A stretch of DNA of 64,000 bases from contig NC_071387.1 of NCBI RefSeq assembly GCF_022682495.2, positions 150,334,347-150,398,346 on the forward strand, read 5' to 3'. Numbering within the stretch: position 1 is the first letter of the stretch; each line of letters begins with the position of its first letter. Positions 1 through 59,114 of the stretch are shown here, piece after piece. Position numbers and translations under genes: made by a program. This DNA is from Desmodus rotundus (Eukaryota; Chordata; Mammalia; Chiroptera; Phyllostomidae). The notes beneath the pieces were generated by a model. That model saw nothing but the letters and a program-made list of their open reading frames with translations, was not told where the DNA came from and ran no database searches.

Positions 1-235
1 TGGAGGGTCGTCCTGTAACCGAAAGGTTGCAGGTTCGATTCCTGGTCGGGGAACAGACCTAGGTTCTGGGTTCAGTCCCTGGCCCAGATGCCTACTATCC
101 CTGGTCCAAGAGCTTACAGGAGGCAACCAACTGATGTTCCTCTCTCACCTTGATGTTTCTTGCTCTCCCTTCCTCTCTCTCTAAAAGGGATGAAAAAGTG
201 TCCTCTGTTGAGGATAAAAGAGGTTTTTTTAATAA
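1..235 (+). mobile_element. VES-type SINE, cut by window start
   Basis: A tRNA-derived bat SINE. The box B-like ggttcgattcc, the CT-rich body with ctctctctaaa and the tail carrying cctctgttgaggataaa are visible. The 5' head is outside the window. Confidence 0.85.
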
Positions 236-551
236 AAAAAGAAGTGTATTTAGCATGTAACACAGTAACTATAAAAAATTTCCAGTATGGATATGAAATA
301 TGATTAGCCGATTATAATGTTCAAACAATGTTTGGTGTGAACACTTAGCACATTGGTAGAGCTAAAGGCCATTGTGCTTCTTAAAGATACTGTTACAGAA
401 AAACAAATTGTTTTTTTCCTCATTGTTATCTGAATCCTAAAGTAATGACTTGTTTCAAATTCAGCATCCTTGAATTACTCAAACTTTGTTTCAGCTGAGT
501 GTCTGCTATATCATATATATTTCAATATTCCTTTTTACTTCCCCTTGGTGA

Positions 552-47280
<46,729 letters not shown>

Positions 47281-47933
47281 CGGTGCATTTCTTTGTATAA
47301 AGCAAGCAGACCAAAAGCTGTTGGAAAGAGTGAAACAAGAATCAATACCTTTCCCCAGAGCAACATTTTTTTGAACTGTATATTATTTATTCCTTTTTTA
47401 AATCTAAAGACATTTAAGTTCTTAAACTAGGGATGCCATTTTCCATGAACTCTAATGCAACTTTAATCTGAAAAACAGCTTTGATTTTGAGAAGTCCATA
47501 ATGAGAGGAAAAACCATGATTCCCTTAGTTATTCAAAAGTTATGTAAACCATTATTTTCTCTATTTTTACATTGTACACAATAGGATTTTTTATGACCCC
47601 CTATGATAAAGCCTTAATCGTCGTTTCCTAAATAAGAATAATAAGCATGATATAGAATTTAATTTGTTTTTATGAAATTTTAGAGTTCAGCAGTCCAGCT
47701 CATAAAATCCAAACAATCATATAACCTGTTTTACTGGTGGGTCATTTCAGAGCCTGTTGAAGAGCATGACACAAATCTTGGCGAGGCTTAGACTGCGGGT
47801 GGATATGTTTATATAGTTCAAGACCCTCAGGTGTATGACTGCATTTAAAAAAAATGAATGGAAAATAATACTGACAATATATATTCGATCATGGAATTCC
47901 TTCAACTATGATGAAAAGACTTGAATTTTCTGA

Positions 47934-47939
47934 AATAAA
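47934..47939 (+). terminator. SKIC3: Candidate proximal poly(A) signal AATAAA of SKIC3
   Basis: A canonical AATAAA 654 nt after the stop. A T-rich stretch follows at 47955-47970. Confidence 0.6.
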
Positions 47940-48220
47940 AAATATATAGTGTCTTATTTTCTTTATAGTATCAACATCAGATATAATTTTTAAATTTCAA
48001 ATTTTAAAACTTGAGAGCACATTTACTTATTTCAAAAAGCACTTTATATATTTGAAGAAACTGTGTCACTTACTTTGGGTTAGTGTTTTGAAAAATGTTT
48101 TCAGACATTTGCACTATTATGTATCATACACAAATAGGTTGTATTTTGTGTGGTGTTCTTCCACACCAGCAGCTTTACAGTGTTACTTTGTGAGATCATA
48201 TGAATTGACAACATTCTGTA

Positions 48221-48226
48221 ATTAAA
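48221..48226 (+). terminator. SKIC3: Candidate distal poly(A) signal ATTAAA of SKIC3
   Basis: A variant ATTAAA 941 nt after the stop, followed by a T-rich stretch. It could serve a longer transcript. Confidence 0.45.
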
Positions 48227-48314
48227 TTTTACTTTACAGGTTAATCTGTTGAACTAACTATAATTTGATGAATTCCCAAATTTGGCTGAATATTCTCATC
48301 ATTTAGATCTGTGC

Positions 48315-48410
48315 AATCAGAATATTTAAAATGGGGCCTCGGTCTCTGCATTTTAAGGGCGTGCCTAAGAGATCCTAATGCCCATTAAAGTGTGTGAATC
48401 ACTAGATTAA
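48315..48410 (+). repeat. MER5A-like fragment
   Basis: caatcagaatatttaaaatg, gcctcggtctctgcatttta and gtgtgtgaatcactag follow MER5-type order. Diverged. Confidence 0.45.
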
Positions 48411-48419
48411 TCCAATACT

Positions 48420-50230
48420 GATTCTCTTTTTTTCTTGTTTTAAACAAGAGCAAGCAGCTTGCCGTTCTCTCCCCATTTCTTCCTTATCCTCACATCTGTC
48501 AGACTGAGTCAGTTGTTGACAGCCTGGCCCACAGACTCAGCGGCGGTTGTGCTGGGAAAGGCTGTCGGTGCAGCCCGTGCCTGTGCCCCCTGTCACTCTG
48601 GAGACCACTCCGCCCTGACCTCCAGAGCGGCTGGTTCCATCTGTTTAAGTGCTCAGGATTCAGCTCTACGTCTCCATCTGCTTTCTGGGCTGTCACCACC
48701 GGGTAACTTTTACCTGCATTGTGGCCTTGGTTAGCCGTTGCTCCGCCTTTTAACTCCATTTTCTAGTTCTGGCCTCCAGGGGCCTCAGACCCAGGTTTTC
48801 TAGACGACAAGGTTGGAAAAAAACCTTATTAGTACTATCACAGGTGATTCTTCCTGGCAAAGATGTATATACATCTGGTTTGTTGCCTTCTCTTCAAGCT
48901 GCTGCCTAGTTACCCTGAGCCTTAAATCATCCCTAACCATGTAAAGTTTACAGCGCTTACTTCATACCAGACCTGTGCTGAGTGTTTTAAATATTGTCAT
49001 TTAATCTTAGTAAAGGAGAGTGGTCCTAAACAGGATGCTTAAAGCAAATTCTAAGTGAATCAGTGTTATCAGATTCTCGGTACTTTAAAAGTAGCTGAAA
49101 TTTCCCTTCTGACTTTATATGTAAGCTTAATTGGAAAAATTATGTTACATGTAATTTCCTGATGTACCAATATTTAGTATTTATATTATCTCACTATTTT
49201 GGGGTTTTTTTTTTTTTGAGAATTCTAACGCTTTTTCTGCTTGTTTTTTTCTACCATTTGTCTGTTAATGATTAATTAGATGTTTATAGGTTAGCTTGGC
49301 ATCTGATAGTCATTTTCTGTGGTAGAAATACATTTCAGCTTATGAGTAAACTTTTGGAACACAATCTATTTGTTTGGGATCACGTTATATTTCTTGAAGA
49401 GTCTTGCATTAATTTCTGGTTAGGATAAAAATACAACCTTAGTTTAAAATGCTTTAGTCTTTTTTCACATTATAAAATGAGTTCCTTTAACTTGATAATC
49501 GACATAGAATAGCATTGGAGAGAAATACTTAGGTTACTATAGATTAAGGGAATTAAAAGATGTACATTAAGGGATTAAAAGAGTATGAAATATTAATTAG
49601 GTAAATATTTACTGATAAGTAATATATATGAAACAATACATATTTTGTTGTTCCATAGAAACTTTGATGTCTACTTTGAGGAAGGTTTATAGGAACAAAA
49701 ATAGGAAGCGTAAAGATTTGTGTATCAGTCAGCCTGGCTTGCAGATCCATTTCAGTTTTTGCACATTAAAAAATGTGGACGCTGTGTTTCGGCAGAGTGG
49801 ACCTTTGTGTCTCTACAGGTCTTGTTTCTTCCTCTCTCGCCCTTTGTTGGCTAATGGATAGAAAACGTCTCAGACTCCCACGCTGCTTACTACACAGTGT
49901 AACAGCTGTTGGTTTTAAACTGACCTTCACTTTGAAGGAAATGGTTTTTTTGTTTGTTTGTTTTGGCTGTTGTTTTCCTTAGAAGGATATGTTTATGTAT
50001 CAGAAGTATAATCCTTATTTTTAAGACTGTACAGATAAAGAGTCATAAAATTTCCTTGTTTACAGTATACTCCTCATTTTTTGTTTAGAAGATAGTCACT
50101 TGCTCTATTGCACCTAAGCACAGTTTCCAGCCGTCTTTGTAATGTATATAAAGCCTATTGTAAAAACATATCTCCATCTGGAGATAAGATGAGTAATGGA
50201 AAATGCTTGTTTTGATATCTCTGGTTGTGG
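48420..50230. other. Intergenic, GC-rich patch then AT-rich DNA
   Basis: A patch at about 48495-48740 is clearly GC-richer than its surroundings and contains several CpG. The remaining sequence to 50230 is AT-rich with no element that I can name. Confidence 0.45.
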
Positions 50231-50234
50231 TAGG

Positions 50235-50655
50235 CAGCATAGTGGCCCCCAGAGGGGTCTGTGCCCTAACTGGTGAATACATGGCGAAGGGGATGTGCAG
50301 ATGTGAGTGGGGCAGGGACCTTGAAAGGGGGAGATTAACCTGAATTATCCTGGTAGACCCCATTTAGTCACGAGTCCTTCAAAGTGGAGAGAGAAGTGAC
50401 AACAGAAGGACAGAGAGGTTTTGCATGCTGGCTTTGAAGATGTAGTAAGGGCAGCCTCTAGATACTGGAAAAAGCAAGAATTTAAGCAGAAATTTCTCCT
50501 TGCTTTATGGAGATCCCCCAAAAGGGGTGCAGTCCTGCTGACACCCTGATGACAGCCTGGTCCGACCCGGGTAGGACTCCTGTAAGACGATACCCTATGT
50601 TTTTAAGCCACTGAGTCTGTGGTAATTTGTTTTGGCAGCAGTGGAAAATTAGTAC
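50235..50655 (+). mobile_element. Old LTR of mammalian retrovirus-like family (MaLR-like)
   Basis: gcatagtggcccccagagg, gcagatgtgagtggggc, ctgaattatcctggtagacc, ggctttgaagatgtag, gcctctagatactggaaaa, ttttaagccactgagtctgt. This is the order of a common solo LTR. No internal coding sequence is present. Confidence 0.65.
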
Positions 50656-50659
50656 ATTG

Positions 50660-52690
50660 CTTACTGTGTCTACTGTTAAAATGAATATACAGTCCTTTGA
50701 ATTTGAATTTCACCAGATTACTGAAATTGGGGATCATGATCTAAGTGTCGCCAAAAAAGGGGTTATCAGATAAAGATGGTGAGTTATTAAAAATGGCTAC
50801 TGGGAAAATAAAAATGTCAAAAGTAGTTGACTAAGAATGTGTGGCTTTCGTTTCTGTAATAGTATCTTAATGAGTCTCACTAAACATACTACTTACAGCC
50901 CAGTATCACCAACATGGTTGATGAAGTACTTCTTTCTAATTCTTTTTAAAAGAAACTGCATTAAATTAAAACAGTGGTATGTTTTAAATTTTCAATATTG
51001 AATGAGTATGTGACTAGATAAGTCTTAATCTCTTGGCCTTTAGTTTTAACGTGAGTTTGTAAAATCAGGTCCTTGAGCTAGACTTCTGATGGCTGCATTC
51101 TGCTGTTCTAAGGCCACCAAAGTAAGCCCGACAAAATGCTGAAACCAACTACTTTATGCAGAACCTATAAGCAGCAACTCTGGTTTTCATTGATCCGCAC
51201 CCCTCTACCCTGTGCTTGTAAACCTTCGAGTGGAACCCCTTTCTCGTGAGACCTCTACTGTAGAAAGGTAATCAGTTCTAGGAACTACGACCCTGGAAGG
51301 AAAGTAGACCTATACTTGTAATATGTAGTGGGAGCCAGCATTTGTAGGTGGTTGAGTACCTTGGTACAGTACCATTTGCTTCAGCAAAGGAGCTCTCTGT
51401 GCTCACGAGGTAGCAGTCACTCCCCACCGGGCTCTTAATTCTCACGTCATTTGCTACAGTAGTTATTAAACTTGCTTTAAAAACTTAAAAAAAAAAAAGC
51501 TCAGATAGAAATACTCTTCTAAAATTGTAAGTCTTAGGAAAACAATCTGGCTCCCAAGATTATTTCCAATAGTATTGTGCAATTTTGTTAAAGAAATATA
51601 AATGAATATGAAAGAAATATAAATGAGGTGTGTGCCTTTGGTGTATTTCGATGCTACAAGTTTCTCGGTGACTGTATCTGGATTCTATGAAGGGAACTTC
51701 TGCCAAAGGACTAACTTGGCAGATTTATTATTTTTCCCAGCTTTATTTGCAAATTTAAACCTATGCAATGATAAGGAATACTCCACCCTTGTTATATTTT
51801 GAACTTGATAGAAGCTGAGGTCAGCAGTGAGCTAATTGTTTTAGTTAATCATTGATAACATCACAAGAGCTGGCCCTTGGTTTCCTCTGGCTTTTCTAAC
51901 CCTCTTTCAGTCACCTTTCTTTTGGCCTTCCCCTGTCTCAGCAACCTAGTGCTTCCTTAGTTTGGAAAGACTTTGCCTTCCTTAGTAATCAACTAATCCC
52001 TGCAGAGGGGGTATTCTCATAAAAGTTCATGGGTGTGTGTTTGTTCCTTTTTGAAGGTTTTATGTTGGTATTGTGAATACTTAAAAGCCTTAAGTGCTAA
52101 GCTGTGGGATTTAGGCATAAAGACTAGATAGATCCCTTGATATAAAAGTTGTTTTGGGCTGCAGGGTCAGTTTGTCCAGCACCATTCACATGCCTCCATG
52201 TAGGCACCTCCCACTTGAAATCCATCCCTGTTTCCCTTGTGAATAGAGTGCATTACTTTGGGAGAGGCATCTGGTAGTTGGACACTAAAGGCTCTTACCT
52301 GGCAGTAGTAGCAGTGGGGTTCGGCATCAGCACCTTGCCTACCTTCAGTCACCGTCCATAATGCGCCCTCAGCTCTGCACCTCCCTCCTCAGAGACAGGA
52401 GACAGAAGTGCTTTTAAAGTAGAGGAATATTTCTTCATAATTTTGTTCCAGGAGAAATCTATATTTTGTACTTCTTTCTGCTTTTCTCCATTGCTAGAAT
52501 TATTGCAAGCCAAGTATTTCTTCTCACATATAGTAAAAAGGACTTTTTGAACTCAGTTATTTTTAGATACTGGTCTTAATGATTTGGACAAGGAGTGCCA
52601 TGGAACTTGTCTTTCCCGTAAGATTCAAAAGCTGTATTGTTCTTAGTACTGCTTATCAAGTGCAGTGGTCACTGTGGATTAGACACTGCA
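50660..52690. other. Intergenic, little recognised
   Basis: A short tandem pair gaaatataaatga occurs at 51593-51624 and an A-rich tract at 51488-51499. No gene or transposon is supported. Confidence 0.45.
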
Positions 52691-52699
52691 TTAGATTCG

Positions 52700-53040
52700 A
52701 CGCATGTACTTAGATAAATATAGCAGAATGTTTTAGTAGTTCTCTGGATTGGCAAGTTGGAACCCTGACTCCATCTCCTACTAGTGGTGGACCCGAGCAT
52801 GATTACCTGCTCTCTGTGCCTCAGTGCTAGACCTCTGTCTGGAGCAGTAAATGAGTTCACCCGGTGCTTAGGGCAGTCTCTGGTACCTGTTAATGGCTCC
52901 ATAAATGTTTTCCTAATTATTCCAGTAGCAAACAAGGTAGCTATTGTTACCCCCATTTTAAGACAAGGAAAGTAAGACTGAGGTAGCAAAGTTCCAGACA
53001 GTGACTAGGTAGCACTGGTTTAAACTCAAATTTGTCGTAC
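52700..53040 (-). repeat. MIR-type ancient SINE(s)
   Basis: The sequence cagtctctggtacctgtt and ctattgttacccccattttaa fits MIR, possibly two fragments of differing orientation. Confidence 0.5.
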
Positions 53041-53049
53041 CTCAAGACC

Positions 53050-53925
53050 CCTCAAGACTTCTCAGCATGGAAGTTTACATTATTTTTGTTTTCTCTGGTT
53101 CTCTGGGGACTGGAAAAGAGGACTTGGTTGATGACATACTGCTGAGCACATCGTGTTTTCCTTACAACATTTATCACGTGAAGATACCTTCTGAAGACGG
53201 AGTAGCAGAACTCTGCCAAGGATTGAGGGTTATAGAGATTTAGTCTACGGAGATTCATGTCAAGGGAAAGATCTGACATAACAAACCTTTACCACGAATC
53301 TGTGTGTTGCATCTCCTGGGGAGGGCAGTGCCAAGCTGGGGAGGGGCAACACAACCGAGCGTTTGTCCTGGCAACGACCCCGCCTCTCTCTGGGAGGGCT
53401 CACCCTCTGCGGCTGGGATGTGGCCTGTTTATTTTATGGCTTGGAAAGGCCGTCCGGAACGTATTTACAACCACTGCCAGCCGAGCTGTGGAGGGTCCCC
53501 AACTTTTCAAGAGTTTGCAGAGTCAGTAGGACAGGGTCAGTAGGTGCAAATCTAATGGTGGGTCGTAAGGCACCACCGCTAGAACTCCACGTTGGTTGTT
53601 GGCATCATCAGGTAGCAGAAACTCCCACAGAAGCCTGAAACCCTCAAATGATGAACTCCCTCTCTTCACTGTTGTCTGCACATGCTCCCCTAGGGACTTC
53701 AAGCTTCCTCTTCTGCCTGTCCCTGCAGCGTGGTGTCCTTGGAGTTCTTCCCCAGTCTCTGTTTCTCACTGATGTCTCCATGTCTGCCTTCCTCACCCAT
53801 AACTCTAGCAGCCATATCTGCTAACTCCAGAAAGAGTTCAGCTCTTTCTCTCATGCTCCAGGCCTTTATCTCTCTCTCACCACTGGGCACCTCCACTTAG
53901 AAATCACATAGATACTTTAAAAGCA
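53050..53925. other. Intergenic, GC-richer stretch without assigned content
   Basis: 53300-53640 has raised GC and overlapping open frames of 79-91 codons in all three plus frames, which is expected from base composition. No similarity recognised. Confidence 0.4.
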
Positions 53926-53929
53926 ATTA

Positions 53930-54630
53930 GTTTAAAACTGAGCTATTACTCTCTCTCTCCTGTATCATCTCCCTGCTTTCCCTCCCAGATTTGCTTCTCC
54001 CAGTGCCTGTAATCTATTCATATTACAGCCAGAGGGATCTTTAAAATGCAAACCTGATGTCATTCTCCTATTTAAAATCCTTTAAAAGCTAGTCGGGGCT
54101 CAAGATAAAGCCGAACTTCTTCAACATTAGTTATAAGGCCCATTGTGATGGACAATGGACACCCTACTGCCTCTGACTTTCTCAACCTTCTCTTTCACTA
54201 CTGACCTCCCCCACCCCTCCTCCCCCACCTTCACCACACACACTTTAGGTTCTGACATATTTTCCTGCCACATATTCCGTTCTTTTGGCCTCAGGCCTTG
54301 ACACAGGCTACTCCATCCACCTGAGCTCCCACATCCACCTAAGACAGGGGGCTAAGTAAGCAGTAGCCCCTTTCCTTTGGCTAATGCTTACTTACACTTG
54401 AGAGTTTCTATTTAGACATCCTTTCTTCCAGAAGACCCCTCTGCCTGATTCCCCATGTTTATGCTAAATACCTCTCCCAGGTGTTCCCATTACACCCTTT
54501 ACTTGCCCACGTATTTGCAAATTTAACTTGGATTTTTCCAGTGGACTGTAAATTCTCGAAGGACAGGATCCATGTTTTGTTTGTTCAATATTGTATCTCA
54601 AGTGCCTAGCACATGAATGAATGGAGCCTG
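53930..54630 (+). repeat. LINE-2 3' end, sense
   Basis: Matches L2 order: cagccagagggatctttaaa, ctcctatttaaaatccttt, ataaggcccattgtgatgg, cctcaggccttgacacaggc, tcttccagaagacccctctg, gactgtaaattctcgaagga, caagtgcctagcacatga. Confidence 0.8.
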
Positions 54631-54685
54631 CAAAACAGTATCTCCCAGAAGTTGGAGACCCTTTGTAAGGTAAAAGTGCATACAT

Positions 54686-54712
54686 GTATGTGTGTGTGTG
54701 TGTATTTATTAT
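54686..54712 (+). repeat. (TG)n microsatellite
   Basis: A short tgtgtgtgtgtg run with atgt at its left. Confidence 0.8.
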
Positions 54713-54714
54713 AG

Positions 54715-55798
54715 GTCAAGTTTTTCCTCGGAGTGTTTGGATACTACTTGCTGCTATTATGGGCGACACTAGTAGTGGTTAGTAGAGGTTTGCTAACTTT
54801 CAGTGGGAGAGGGGGCAGCTGCTGGTGTCCAGAGCCTCCAGGGATGCAATTTCTTTGACCTCAGGCCTTATTGCTGCCCTGGCTAGCAGGTGCTGAGTGC
54901 ATCCACTTACCAGGGGGTGCTGAAAGCCAGATACCTGTGTAGCATAAGGTGGTGGATTTGTCCTTCATCTTCAGTGGGGAAGCAAAAATACTTTGAACAT
55001 TACAGTTTAGTCCTCACTGTAAATAATTTCCTGTGATTTCCCCCCCGAGGCAGGTTTTGATCAGAGGAAAGAAATGGCGGGAAACGCTGGGAGTTTGCAG
55101 GACGCTTGGAGTATAAGCCTGCTTTCGTGGTGTTTATGCCTAAAGTGAGGACTGTCTTGAGATATTTTAACATTTGCCTCAAGTCCACTGGGTGGATCTG
55201 GGTTGCAGATTCTGTGATTCTCAAACCCTCCCCTGTATATGTGGAGAGAGAAGTCTGACATTTCTCAAGGGGTTCACATTTGGTGTTTGGTATAGAATAA
55301 AGTGCCATGTATATTAAGTTTCTCTAGGTAGATTGTTCATCCTTCTTATCCTTTTGGATCCATGGCAAAATAAATGCAAAGGGAGGGAGGTCCAATGTTC
55401 TGCTGGTCCCTGAGCAGAGGTGAATTTGCTGTGAAACCATGGTTGTTGAACTTCAGAGAGCCTCATGTGCGTGAACCCTAGCGATGTGTTTACAAGGTGG
55501 TTGTAAAATTTGTAGAAGTAAGACATTTTAATTACAGTAGGGTCCCTGATGAATAGGACCACTGTCCACTCTCACTTCTCTTGGTGTCAGGTGCCCCTGG
55601 CATGGCTGTAGGCATCTTTGGATCCAGCTAAAGAGAAGTCGAGTTGGGGATACATTTGAGTTAGAGGAATATTTTATGTTGGTCACAGTCACTCCTGTAT
55701 GGAGTTAAGCTGCTGCTGACCTGGGGTAGCAGTGGCTCCCAGGAATGTTCCTGCAGGGTAGCATGCCAGCTCATCAGGCAGGACAACAACAAATCAAA
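54715..55798. other. Intergenic, nothing recognised
   Basis: About 1.1 kb without gene fragments or repeat ends that I can name. Confidence 0.45.
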
Positions 55799-55811
55799 AC
55801 TTTGCAAGCTT

Positions 55812-55945
55812 ATAAAGGACACATGGATAAAATCAAGGGGGAGGGTGGAGGTGGAGGAGGGAGGTGGGTTCAGCTGGGGTGGGGTGGAGGGATGGGGAAA
55901 AAAGGCATACAACTGTAATTGAACAACAATAAAAATTAAAAAAAG
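55812..55945 (+). mobile_element. 5'-truncated LINE-1 3' end with 13-bp target duplication
   Basis: A 134-bp piece of the G-rich bat L1 3' UTR (aaatcaagggggagggtg, ggcatacaactgtaattgaa) plus tail. It is flanked by actttgcaagctt at 55799-55811 and 55946-55958. Confidence 0.93.
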
Positions 55946-56599
55946 ACTTTGCAAGCTTTAGGGCACACAAAACGTGGACCCACTCCCTCACTAGGCATAG
56001 TTCTCAGGCCATTTAGAGTCTACGCAAACGTGTGAGCACCCCACATGTTTGGGTCCTGACTTGGGATCCTAAGCTGGACAATGCCGGCAGAAGACCCTTT
56101 GCTTACATTTGATCCTTCGATTACCCCCTTGTGGCACATTCAGTTACTACCCTGTCACCCCCAATGAGAGAGACCCATTTGGGGAAAGATTTTCGCTTGA
56201 GCCTGCACTAATGTCTGAATTACATTTTCATCTGGAGCATTTTGCTTACAAGAAAAAAAAGTACATCAGCATCCCTTCTTTTCCCCCCTCACTTACAGTA
56301 TGTCCTCACTGCTTTTGTAGCTATGTCTGTAGAGTTAAAAATAGGTATGAGTGGGATGCCCTGGCCCTTCGCCTGCGTGAATTCCTAACTTAACCCTTCC
56401 TACCACCACTTGTTTGGTTGGTTACAAAGAGTTACTCATTCAGCCTAATAGTGTATTTGTTGTTGAGGTTGTTTTTAAAATATATTTTCACTAGAAACAA
56501 AACACTGTGTTGTAATGTAAAAGCATTAATAAACGCTGACTGGAAAACAAGTCTTCATACCCTCACTGCTAAGTTTGTTATAAATTCTTATTTTTTGCA

Positions 56600-57070
56600 T
56601 ATTGTGCAATGCATATTGTGTCTAACTTCCTTTAAAATGTTTTTTTTTCTTGACACAAATGGGATCATAGCCATATTGCTTCACAACTTGCTTTTTTCAC
56701 CTGTGTATCCTGATTATCTTTACAAATTCTTTTTAAGGGCTAAATAGCATTTTTGTTTGATGATGTCAATTTAGTCAATTAATTCCTTATATTTGGGTTG
56801 TTTTCAGGTTCGGTTTTGTTACTACAACAGATGGTGCTGTAATGAACACCCTTGTTCACATATCTTTGCATTCTCCCTGTAATACCACTTCAAGTAGAAA
56901 TGTAGACTTCCAGGGTCAGAGGATATAGATACTGAAAATGTTGATAGGAGCTTCCGAATTGCCCGCTGCGTCACCGCACCAGTTTATAGACTCACCAACA
57001 ATGCACGGGAGCGTGTGTTTCGTATGCCCATGTCAACCCACTGTTACCAATCACTGCAATGTTTGTCACT
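56600..57070 (-). repeat. Probable ancient LINE-1 fragment, antisense
   Basis: ggtgctgtaatgaacacccttg, catatctttgcattctc, agaaatgtagacttccaggg and gagcttccgaattgccc resemble an old antisense L1 3' region. Diverged. Confidence 0.5.
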
Positions 57071-57139
57071 CTGAAAATGGTAGCTAAAGACTCCTGTAAT
57101 TTTTATTTCTTTAGCAGGTTGACTGTTTGTTTATTTTTC

Positions 57140-57355
57140 CTCACCTGAGGACACCCTTTCGTTGCTTTTAGATAGAGGAAGGGTGAGAGAAAAACATTGA
57201 CGTGAGAGAGAGACATCAGTAAGTTGCCTCCCATACTCACCTGGACCCAGAGCTGAATCCACAACCCAGGCGTGTGCCCTGACCAGAAATCAAACCTGCA
57301 GCCTTTTGGTTACGGGACAACACTCCAACTAACCAAGCCACAATAGCCAGGGCTA
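57140..57355 (-). mobile_element. VES-type SINE, antisense
   Basis: On the plus strand it ends aaccaagccacaatagccag, with gtgtgccctgaccagaaatc inside and the tail tcctcacctgaggacacc at the left: the reverse complement of the VES SINE. Confidence 0.9.
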
Positions 57356-57359
57356 TTTA

Positions 57360-58140
57360 TTATTTATTGTACTCTTCCGCATATTCTTTTTTCATTAAAA
57401 ACACACACATTTATTTATTTATTATTGTCTTGCAAGAGTTATTGGGATTCCTTGAGATATTAGCCCTTTGTCCTATAGTATGACACTTAACAGTAAAGGA
57501 CACTTGCTATTGCATTTTAAGCTCTTAAATTCATGAAAAATCCCTTGGAAAATACTCAATTATGTGTGTAAGTTAATAAAAATAAATGCAGATGTTTCAT
57601 ATACATAAAAAGTTAAAGGTAGGCATTGGTCGAAAAGATATTTGGAAGGCAAGTTTGGTTGTTATCTCTTCTTCCCTAAGCCAAGGAAGGAGCCTAAGTC
57701 TGAAGCGAAGTTCCCTTGCCTAGTTTAGAAACTGGTCGTTCTAGAGAACAGTGTATGACATAAACAGATTGCCTCATTTTTCTTGATTTTACTGCCTAAT
57801 ACCAGACTCCACATTTAACATCTATATATAGAAAAGTTAGAACTGTTTTAATTTTATAGGAAACTAATTAGTGTTTTTGAAGTGCTTTTGACTCTGGCAC
57901 CTAGATTATATCATGTTGGATGTTTGTCATGGAAACTTGTATTGTCTTATGTTGCATGAATTAGTTGCTCATAATTCTGATACATATTGAGTACAATGAG
58001 ACAATATTACTTGCTATAAATATTGGGATTGCTAGAAAACAAAAATCTCTGGGTCAGAAGTTGCCAATGGACAGCCCACCGACCATATCTGCCCCACAGC
58101 CAGTCCCTCGTAGGTTAGGAACTGTTGGCATTTTGAACTA
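57360..58140. other. Intergenic, AT-rich, nothing recognised
   Basis: No repeat or gene supported in this ~780 bp. Confidence 0.45.
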
Positions 58141-58490
58141 CAGCTATCCCTCAGTACCCGTGGGCGGGGAAGGGGAGGGTTGGTCCCAGGACCACCCTCC
58201 CAGCCCCCATCCCTGAGGACACCCAAACCCAAGGATGTTCAGGTCCTTCTGTGAGATGGCACAGTATTTGCATATAACCTATGTTTGCGTGCAGGCTACA
58301 GTAGGGTGTGCCCGCACATCACCTTATTCTCAGGGATTCGGCGTAGTGCTTGGTGCATGGAACATTCAAGTTTGGCCTTTCTTGGAACATTCTGGGAACT
58401 TTCTTTTTTTGGTGGGGGGGGGTGGCGGTGTTTTCAATCCGTAGTGGGTTGAATCTGCTGATGCAAAACCCATGGATATGGACGGCCAAC
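58141..58490 (+). repeat. MER2-like TcMar-Tigger MITE
   Basis: Starts cagctatccctcagtacccg after TA and ends with gatatggacggccaac before TA. Inside are ccaaggatgttcaggtcctt and gtatttgcatataaccta. These are hallmarks of MER2. Confidence 0.8.
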
Positions 58491-58799
58491 TATTGCTAAT
58501 TCTTATAAATGTAGAGGTTTTAATATAAAACCCAGATTTCTGGTTTCTTTGAAAAATAAAAATTTTGACATTGATAGATAATATCTATGTTAAGTAAACT
58601 GGAACTCCGTAGTGGCTATTCTTTTTAGATAGGGTCAGGGGTCGCCAATTTGCCACAGTTCCTGCCATTTTTAAAATTTATTACACTGGCCTATTTCACT
58701 CAGTTACATTATATAGATTGCTTTCTTTTATTTGTAGGTAAATAAAAATATGAAAAGGCATGTATGTTAAAAATTTAATTTTTTCATTAATAAATTAAT

Positions 58800-58980
58800 G
58801 AAAACTTCATAAAGCTTCTTTATTTTATTAGATTTTTTGATACATTCATTTCCTTAAAAAGGTGGTAAGAAATACAGAGACAGTAGAAGCAATAAACATT
58901 CAGAGATATCACCTTTCTTCTTCCCAACTTTTACCAACCAAGCACTCCACTGGCTGGTGAAAAGAAGATGACTGGAAAGT
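58800..58980 (-). other. FAM81B: FAM81B 3' untranslated region (inferred)
   Basis: Minus-strand sequence after the stop. Two overlapping AATAAA motifs lie on the minus strand at 58829-58819, about 155 nt after the stop. The cleavage site near 58800 is inferred. Confidence 0.55.
58819..58829 (-). terminator. FAM81B: FAM81B poly(A) signal, double AATAAA
   Basis: The plus strand reads tttattttatt, which on the minus strand is two overlapping AATAAA hexamers. Confidence 0.6.
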
Positions 58981-59114
58981 TTATGCTTCCCGGAGTTCCA
59001 CTATCTTACGCTGTAATTTCTTTAGGTCTTTCTGTACTTTATATATCTCTAAATCCATCTTTGTCTGGTGTATTTGTTGGAGGGAGGTGAGAGAGTCATG
59101 AATTGATTTAAATC
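58981..59114 (-). CDS. FAM81B: FAM81B last coding exon
   Basis: On the minus strand the acceptor is cttcttccag. Encodes FKSIHDSLTSLQQIHQTK to KIVELREA, then TAA. The split glycine codon agrees with the exon before it. Confidence 0.88.

Larger units (their letters stand above)
47281..48240 (+). other. SKIC3: SKIC3 3' untranslated region
   Basis: AT-rich sequence after the stop codon, without splice sites or recognised repeats. The end is set by two candidate poly(A) signals, giving a UTR of about 0.68 or 0.97 kb. The 3' limit is inferred. Confidence 0.7.

Noticed and set aside
50235..50655. Retroviral coding genes near the LTR-like repeat
   Set aside because: No gag, pol or env-like reading frame is seen near it, so it is at most a solo LTR.
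53257..53638. Three overlapping frames of 79-91 codons
   Set aside because: Open in all three frames, the sign of GC-rich non-coding DNA rather than one gene.
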